Shown piece by piece: positions 59,297 to 64,000 of a stretch of DNA of 64,000 bases. Both the position numbers and the translations under genes were made by a program. This DNA is from CALFCX01 sp041650595. GTDB lineage: Bacteria; Margulisbacteria; WOR-1; JAKLHX01. The DNA lies in assembly GCA_041650595.1 (NCBI GenBank), contig JBAZKW010000002.1:1-64000 (forward strand), written 5' to 3'. The notes under the pieces were generated by a model that was not told where the DNA came from, searched no databases, and worked only from the letters and a program-made list of their open reading frames with translations. How positions within the stretch are numbered: the first letter of the stretch is position 1; each line of letters opens with the position of its first letter.

Positions 59297-60223
59297 TTAG
59301 GCGTAAACTTGCGGATTTGAGTCGGCGTTCCGAAGTATCCGTTCCATGACTTCGTAGGATTGTCTAAGCTGCGGAGAAGCATTATTTTTTACCGCATGTC
59401 CTTTGGTCTGAAGTTCCGAAGCCAGTTCCGCCAGATATTCCATAAATCCGACCGAGGCAGCTTGTTCCGCTTCTTCATAAGACCGGGCTCTATAAACCGC
59501 GTACGCGCATGAGCGCGAATAATCGGTCGGGAATGCTCTCATATTCCTTTTTCTCTGAGCTTGGGCATAAATATCCCACAGATCTTTCACGGATTTGCCG
59601 TAGCCCTTCTGATCAGAGATCCCCGTTGTGGCATATCTCTCGAACGGTTTAAGAAGCTTTTGGCAGGTCAATGCGTGAAAACTTTCGTGCGCTACGGTTT
59701 TGGCAAGTCCACTGTTGATATCAGAACCGTCAACCAATATTTCCCCCCTGCGGTAAGGAGCATAAGCTCCCATGATACCGCCCGGACCGTCCATATCGCT
59801 TATTACCGCACGTTTTACGCTCTGCCTCTGCTCAAGCGGGAGCGTGTCCAGATACGACTGGACTTCATCCGAAACTCTTTCATTGGGGACAAATCCGTCA
59901 AAAGCTACCCTTGTATCGGTTCTCGGGGATTTTTGAGGAGTCGGGTCGTAAATTTCTGTGGGGGCTATTTCAGAAGGATAATCGTCTCTTGGGACGGCTA
60001 CAACAATGATGCCGGCCATTTCTCTGCCGTAAACATCGCGGGCAACTACGATAATGCCTACAAGATCAAACTCAGGCAAAGAATTGGGACCATACATCCC
60101 GTACGCTGAAGAAACTTTTTCTCTGCCATAACTGTTGGGCAAAGACCGGCCCGCGGAAGTAGTTTGTAAACCGACGCTTCCGGCGGAATTGATCGGTAAA
60201 GACAAATAAACGCTTTCTCCCAT
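59297..60223 (-). CDS. Putative zinc metalloprotease (HExxH), unknown family
   Basis: A 308-residue protein with no Sec signal. The start has AGAGGG upstream. The first 120 residues are Gly/Ser/Pro-rich with beta strands (VGIIVVARDVYG repeated as AGIIVVAVPRDDY). From about 130 the catalytic-like domain shows KTVAHESFHALTC, giving His179, Glu180 and His183 of a HExxH site. Acidic residues in MEYLAELASE (Glu262, 266, 270) could give the third ligand, as in gluzincins. It lies just upstream of the giant-gene operon on the same strand but a terminator separates them. A role in maturing or releasing the large proteins is inference. Confidence 0.75.
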   Translation of the reverse strand: MGESVYLSLPINSAGSVGLQTTSAGRSLPNSYGREKVSSAYGMYGPNSLPEFDLVGIIVVARDVYGREMAGIIVVAVPRDDYPSEIAPTEIYDPTPQKSPRTDTRVAFDGFVPNERVSDEVQSYLDTLPLEQRQSVKRAVISDMDGPGGIMGAYAPYRRGEILVDGSDINSGLAKTVAHESFHALTCQKLLKPFERYATTGISDQKGYGKSVKDLWDIYAQAQRKRNMRAFPTDYSRSCAYAVYRARSYEEAEQAASVGFMEYLAELASELQTKGHAVKNNASPQLRQSYEVMERILRNADSNPQVYA

Positions 60224-60284
60224 TATTCCCTCTACTATGTATATCGTTAGATGTTTTTGAAAATTTCACAGAAAATGAGCAAAC

Positions 60285-60400
60285 AATGGGAAAGTATGAC
60301 GGATGAGGTATGAAGATAACATAATTCCCCCTCCCACGTCATTCGTCATACTTCATGCGTCATACTTACTCCCTCATCATCCATCATTCTTCATCCTTAT
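60285..60400. repeat. AAGTATGA/TCATACTTC-type intergenic repeat
   Basis: GTATGACGGATGAGGTATGAAG and, facing it, GTCATACTTCATGCGTCATACTTAC, then CATTCTTCATCC. The same words recur at 61308-61385, and simpler forms at 4305-4345 and 14446-14480. Confidence 0.6.
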
Positions 60401-61273
60401 ATTGTATTTCTTCTTCAATTCCACCGGATGATAGCTCATTTTCGCCCGTCTCAAGCCGGGATGCCCCATGTCCTGCTCGCGGTTAATATAAGTAAAGTTT
60501 GCAAGTTCGTTACTTGCAAACTCTCTATTAATAAGTTGGGCGGCGCCCCTCACAGCGGGATCCGATTTTTCAATATGTATCACCGCTGTATCTTCTGTCA
60601 ACTTCTGACCCAAACTAAAAGCCAGGATCTTATCGTTTACAATGATCACTCCGCCGATCAGGCCTAAAAAGTCTTTGTTTAACAGTGTTTCTCTTGCAGC
60701 TTCAGCCTCGCATTCAAGATTCGGGAACCCTTCGCTTTCTTTTTTTTTGCTTTCGCACCAAATGTCGTTCAACTCAATGCATGCGTCAATATGTTTTTTC
60801 TCCATCTTTTCGTAGACATAAATATTGTTTTTTAAAAAAGCGTTTATGTGGTTCCTTTTGCCGTCATAATTCCTCCCCTTGAGACCTGCAATATCTTTTG
60901 TTAAATAAACATAGTCAAAATTGTCGCGATCCTCAACAATTTCATACTGCTCGTTTTGTCCGACAGCTTCCTTGAAATGATAGTCCGCCCTTATTATCGA
61001 TCCTGTATGCTCAAGGCAGATTTTCCCCGCCTCTTTTACATCTCCGTCGCCGAGCGGCATCATAAAGTGCCGCCTTTTGTCGGGCCCCATTACCAGAGCG
61101 CAAAGGCAACCCGCGATTATAGTAAGCTGCGGTTGGTCTATCTTCCGCCAAATATAATAATTAGTAAAAGCGTGGTCTGATATCTCGATCTTGCGCCTAA
61201 AATAATAGTTCTCAAATAGTTCTTTATCTTCTCTTTCAAGCGGTTTGAAATTTGGATAAGACGGGATTGACAT
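60377..61273 (-). CDS. DUF2156 (LPG-synthase-C-like) acyltransferase-fold protein
   Basis: A cytoplasmic 298-residue protein from MSIPSYPNFKPL (an in-frame ATG at 61315 adds 14 residues). The pattern FKPLEREDKELFENYY, SDHAFTNYYIWR, VMGPDKRRHFMMPLGDGD, YVYLTKDIAGLKGRNYDGKRNHINAFLKNN and later FASNELANFTYINREQDMGHPGLRRAKMSYHP is that of DUF2156, related to the aminoacyl-transferring domain of MprF. The catalytic substrate is not known. No ribosome site precedes the ATG; a weak -10 (TAAAAT, 61282-61287) lies 8 bases away. Confidence 0.87.
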   Translation of the reverse strand: MSIPSYPNFKPLEREDKELFENYYFRRKIEISDHAFTNYYIWRKIDQPQLTIIAGCLCALVMGPDKRRHFMMPLGDGDVKEAGKICLEHTGSIIRADYHFKEAVGQNEQYEIVEDRDNFDYVYLTKDIAGLKGRNYDGKRNHINAFLKNNIYVYEKMEKKHIDACIELNDIWCESKKKESEGFPNLECEAEAARETLLNKDFLGLIGGVIIVNDKILAFSLGQKLTEDTAVIHIEKSDPAVRGAAQLINREFASNELANFTYINREQDMGHPGLRRAKMSYHPVELKKKYNIRMKNDG

Positions 61274-61307
61274 TATTAACAATTTTATCATGTATTGCGT
61301 CACTCCC

Positions 61308-61385
61308 CTCTTCATTCTTCATCCGTCATACTTCATCCCTGCAGGCAGGCTTCATACTTCTAGCTTTTGACTTTTTACTTCCTTA
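61308..61385. repeat. TCATACTTC/ACTTTTTACTT repeat with an embedded palindrome
   Basis: Contains CATTCTTCATCC, CTTCATACTTCTAGC and TTTTGACTTTTTACTT, the same words as at 14446-14480 and 60285-60400, and CCTGCAGGCAGGC (61338-61350) related to the palindrome in the prepilin at 27229. Confidence 0.6.
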
Positions 61386-61393
61386 TTTGCTAA

Positions 61394-61399
61394 TATAAT
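61394..61399 (+). promoter_or_regulatory. -10 box of the NSS transporter gene
   Basis: TATAAT lies 6 bases before the ATG at 61406, so transcription would start at or next to the A of the start codon: a leaderless mRNA. No convincing -35 at 17 bases. Confidence 0.6.
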
Positions 61400-61405
61400 C
61401 CCGAA

Positions 61406-62962
61406 ATGTCCGCACAAAAAAAAGAATCCTGGGGCTCCAAGATCGGGATAATACTTGCCGTTGCCGGAAGCGCCGTAGGTCTGGGGAATTTTCTCAGATT
61501 CCCGGTGCAGGCAGCCAGCAACGGCGGCGGCGCTTTTATGATCCCCTATTTTATCTCGTTGTTCTTGGTCGGCATTCCTCTTATGTGGATCGAGTGGTCC
61601 ATTGGCAGGTACGGCGGGATCTTCGGACATACAACGGCTCCCGGAATGTTCCAAAAGCTCTGGAAGACACGGCTTTCGAAGTATTTCGGGGTCATAGGTA
61701 TTTTCGGGCCTCTTGTCATCTTTATCTATTACGTCTATGTGGAGTCGTGGCTTTTAGGCTACAGTTTTTATTCCCTGACCGGAGTTTTAAGCAGCATACA
61801 CGATACAGGAAGCATGTCCAAGTTTCTGTCCGGGTACCAGGGGCTTGAAATAAATCAGTTTTTCAGCGGTTTAGGTTCTGCCTATGCGTTTTTTGTTGTA
61901 ACCTTTGCTCTAAATGTCTGGATAATCTACAAAGGGGTCGAGGGCGGCATAGAAAAACTCTGCAAGATCGCCCTGCCGACACTGCTAATCTTTGCGGTGA
62001 TAATAATGGTAAGGGTTTTCACCCTGGGTGCTCCGAATCCCGCTTATCCGGACTGGAACATTGCAAACGGATTTGGATTTTTGTGGAATCCGGATTTTTC
62101 CGCCCTGCTAAGCGCCAGGACCTGGCTCGCGGCGGCCGGCCAGATATTTTTCACGCTTAGTGTGGGAATAGGAGTAATACTCACGTACGCAAGTTATCTT
62201 AACAAGGGCGATGACATCGCTCTCTCCGGACTTTCGGCCGCCTCCACTAATGAGCTTGCCGAAGTCGTGCTCGGAGGAAGCATCGTCATTCCACTCGCTT
62301 TTGCGTTTTTCGGTCCGGTTGGAATAAAAGCGATAGCAGGAAGCGGCGCATTTGATCTGGGCTTAGTGACAATGCCTCTGATATTTTCGCAGATCTCGCT
62401 TGGGGCGCTGTTCTCTTTCCTGTGGTTCTTTCTTTTGTTCCTTGCGGGCATCACCTCTTCCGTATCACTGATAGAGCCGGCAGTTGCATTCGTCAAAGAC
62501 GACTTTAAAATGGGGAGAAAAAAATCCGTGACACTGGTCTCAATATTCACTTTTGTGCTCTGCCAGCCGGCTATATTCTTTTTGGGACACGGGGTGGTCA
62601 ATGAGCTTGATTTTTGGGGCGGCACCTTCTGCCTCGTATTGTTCGGAACAATAGAGGCGGTCTTGTTTACATGGGCTTTCGGCATAGACAAAGCCTGGGA
62701 AGAAATGCACCGGGGCGCCCAGCTTACTATACCTTCGTTTTACAAGTGGATAATTAAATACATAACTCCGACATTCCTTATTATCATTCTTATCTCCTGG
62801 TTCTTCCAGGAAGGGATCCCGACAGTGCTTATGGAAGGAGTAGCGCCCGCCAATATACCCTATATTCTGCTTACGCGCGCGGGACTTGTCATGCTATTCG
62901 TCGCGTTAGCCTTGCTTGTGAGACACGCGCTAAAAAAGAAAATACCGGAGGCCCAACAATGA
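61406..62962 (+). CDS. Sodium-dependent NSS/SNF-family transporter (MetP-like)
   Basis: LeuT-fold amino-acid transporter of 518 aa with about twelve membrane helices. TM1 carries the family's unwound segment (WGSKIGIILAVAGSAVGLGNFLRFPVQAASNGGGAFMIPY), and YVYVESWLLGY and FFTLSVGIGVILTYASYL give TM3 and TM6-type motifs. The stop overlaps the ATG of a 35-residue membrane peptide, matching the MetP/MetS arrangement for methionine and alanine uptake in Corynebacterium. The substrate here is not known. It has a leaderless-type promoter. Confidence 0.93.
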   Translation: MSAQKKESWGSKIGIILAVAGSAVGLGNFLRFPVQAASNGGGAFMIPYFISLFLVGIPLMWIEWSIGRYGGIFGHTTAPGMFQKLWKTRLSKYFGVIGIFGPLVIFIYYVYVESWLLGYSFYSLTGVLSSIHDTGSMSKFLSGYQGLEINQFFSGLGSAYAFFVVTFALNVWIIYKGVEGGIEKLCKIALPTLLIFAVIIMVRVFTLGAPNPAYPDWNIANGFGFLWNPDFSALLSARTWLAAAGQIFFTLSVGIGVILTYASYLNKGDDIALSGLSAASTNELAEVVLGGSIVIPLAFAFFGPVGIKAIAGSGAFDLGLVTMPLIFSQISLGALFSFLWFFLLFLAGITSSVSLIEPAVAFVKDDFKMGRKKSVTLVSIFTFVLCQPAIFFLGHGVVNELDFWGGTFCLVLFGTIEAVLFTWAFGIDKAWEEMHRGAQLTIPSFYKWIIKYITPTFLIIILISWFFQEGIPTVLMEGVAPANIPYILLTRAGLVMLFVALALLVRHALKKKIPEAQQ

Positions 62963-63066
62963 ACATCTACGGCTGGATATTTATTGTCGCATCCTGGTCG
63001 GTCATAATAGGCCTTACTGCCTTTTGTTTCTACAAGGTCTTTACCGAAAAGGACGAGGAGATCTAA
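62959..63066 (+). CDS. MetS-type small subunit of the NSS transporter (35 aa)
   Basis: A short gene starting at ATG 62959, overlapping the transporter stop (ATGA) with GGAGG at 62947-62951. The product is one membrane helix (GWIFIVASWSVIIGLTAFCFYKVF) with an acidic end (TEKDEEI), as in the small subunits that accompany NSS transporters. It probably binds and is needed for the transporter. It is shorter than Corynebacterium MetS but similar in size to other annotated MetS-family members. Confidence 0.85.
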   Translation: MNIYGWIFIVASWSVIIGLTAFCFYKVFTEKDEEI

Positions 63067-63088
63067 GTCTTTTATTCCCTGGGTTCTC

Positions 63089-63117
63089 TTGTGATAGTTT
63101 TTTTCGTTTGTTATACT
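63089..63117 (+). promoter_or_regulatory. Promoter of the subtilase gene
   Basis: TTGTGA (63089-63094), 17-base spacer, TATACT (63112-63117). The ATG at 63128 follows after 10 bases, with AAGGG between. Confidence 0.65.
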
Positions 63118-63127
63118 TAAGGGCAGC

Positions 63128-64000
63128 ATGAAGAAAATACTTGCCGCTCTTTTTGTTTTCTTTGGTCTTTTTTCTTTTTCCCACGCAAACATAGAGCCCC
63201 GGCTTATGTCAACGCTCAGCACCCTTTCCCCTTCGGAAGAGATATCGGTCATGGTCTATATGAAAGACAAAGTTGCCATTTCCTCGCTGTCAGGGACCCG
63301 AAAAGACAAAATATCGTCTCTGCAGCGTTTTTCGGAAAAGTCACAGCGCGGAATAGCTGACTTACTGGGAAAAAAGAAGGGCCTCGATAAAAGAGTCGCA
63401 TTCAAACAATTTTGGACCTTCAACGGATTTGCCTTAAGAGCGCCAAAAGAAGTTATCGAAGAGCTTGCCGGACGGGATGATGTTGAAAGGATAGCTCTTA
63501 ACAGTACTCTGTTCCTTCCACCTAGGCCAAAGGAGGTTCTCTCTCCCCTATCCGCACATCCGCTCTCTGCCACGGTCGAGGACAACATAGCTCTTATTAA
63601 AGCCGACAAGGTCTGGGATAATCTCGGCTTCCGCGGAACCGGGGTCAAAGTCGGGATAGCCGACACCGGAGCTCTTTCCACTCACCCCGACCTGTCAGGG
63701 AAAATATCCTTGCAGGCAAGCTTTAACAGCGTCGGGACCCAGATTTCGACTGATGCGCCTGATACGAATGGCCACGGAACACATGTCGCAGGCATCATTG
63801 CCGGAGGCAATGCCTCAGGAAAATACATCGGGGCCGCACCAGAAGCCGATCTGATTATTGCAAAAGTATTCAATGATTCAGGAACTGGAACTTTTGCACA
63901 GGTTGTAGGCGGAATCGAATGGCTTATCACAAATGACGCAAAAATCGTTAATCTTTCTCTCGGATCGGACTCCGTGGGTATCGCTGATACTGATTGGAAA
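63128..64000 (+). CDS. Secreted subtilisin-like serine protease (partial)
   Basis: The gene runs off the window; 291 residues are visible. A signal peptide (MKKILAALFVFFGLFSFSHA) and an inhibitor-type prosegment (ISVMVYMKDK...; WTFNGFALRAPKEVIEELAGRDDVERI) precede the peptidase S8 domain. The catalytic Asp is in VGIADTGALSTHPDL and the His in NGHGTHVAGIIAGG. The Ser lies beyond the edge. It is likely exported by Sec and self-processed. It has its own promoter after the MetS gene. Confidence 0.93.
   Translation, partial: MKKILAALFVFFGLFSFSHANIEPRLMSTLSTLSPSEEISVMVYMKDKVAISSLSGTRKDKISSLQRFSEKSQRGIADLLGKKKGLDKRVAFKQFWTFNGFALRAPKEVIEELAGRDDVERIALNSTLFLPPRPKEVLSPLSAHPLSATVEDNIALIKADKVWDNLGFRGTGVKVGIADTGALSTHPDLSGKISLQASFNSVGTQISTDAPDTNGHGTHVAGIIAGGNASGKYIGAAPEADLIIAKVFNDSGTGTFAQVVGGIEWLITNDAKIVNLSLGSDSVGIADTDWK

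Noticed and set aside
60224..60300. Promoter before the HExxH protease gene
   Set aside because: The A+T-rich stretch has TATACA and TTTTCA-like words, but no pair with acceptable spacing, so I do not call it.
1..64000. CRISPR arrays, rRNA genes, riboswitches and prophage
   Set aside because: I looked for regularly spaced repeats, rRNA-like sequence, conserved riboswitch cores and phage structural genes and saw none.

Overview
The window reads as a chromosomal segment of an uncultivated Gram-negative-type (diderm) bacterium. It encodes a TolC-like outer-membrane protein, an RND pump, a PilQ secretin and a complete type IV pilus set. Coding is dense with tight same-strand operons, and nothing in it is a recognisable prophage or CRISPR array. 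Several traits are familiar from metagenome-derived candidate phyla: PACRQA/LPVGR-type palindromes, VGAGFKPAP palindromes, a free-standing S23/IVP four-helix gene, a MetS-type NSS small subunit and a giant gene cluster. Margulisbacteria (WOR-1) or Omnitrophota-like lineages are my best guess, but this is a weak inference.

Layout. 1-2.9 kb: a foreign-looking mobile segment (SLOG protein, small Cys-rich protein, serine recombinase) bounded by a perfect inverted repeat of at least 126 bp and abutting a CAU-anticodon tRNA. 2.96-9.1 kb (-): a marR-controlled RND efflux operon including a PII-like gene. 9.2-22.0 kb (+): type IV pilus cluster pilB-C-T-A, then a RAYT transposase inserted on the opposite strand, then minor pilins, two PilX-like proteins, a PilM-PilN fusion, a PilO-PilP fusion and pilQ. 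22.0-26.8 kb (-): Dpp/Opp peptide ABC transporter. 26.8-31.1 kb (-): extra prepilin, S23/IVP protein, GspF-like protein, TatD and MetG. 31.2-40.6 kb (-): argF-argG-argH-ndk-TPM-lemA-pepA-permease-secreted protein. 40.7-60.2 kb (-): a run of unrecognised genes made of a HExxH protease, a 72-aa acidic protein, proteins of 781, 898 and 4056 aa, and a 229-aa protein. 60.4-64 kb: DUF2156 protein (-), then an NSS transporter with its tiny partner subunit and the start of a secreted subtilase (+).

The most unusual locus is 41.5-60.2 kb. The 4056-aa protein carries a SecA-like DEAD ATPase core (about residues 1640-2230) inside a huge protein with no Sec signal. A JAB/JAMM-like HxH...SxxD motif and a HEIVE motif lie further on, and there is a duplicated helical unit at the C terminus. 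It is encoded with two other large unrecognised proteins whose N-termini are Ala/Pro/Gln-rich or similarly small-residue-rich, next to a separate zinc-protease-like gene. This looks like a large ATP-driven protein-handling or effector machine of unknown role.

Two themes recur elsewhere. First, palindromic elements sit in frame inside genes (argF, the RAYT transposase, a prepilin leader). Second, many genes have a TATAAT-type -10 box only 4-12 bases before the ATG, which implies leaderless or near-leaderless mRNAs.
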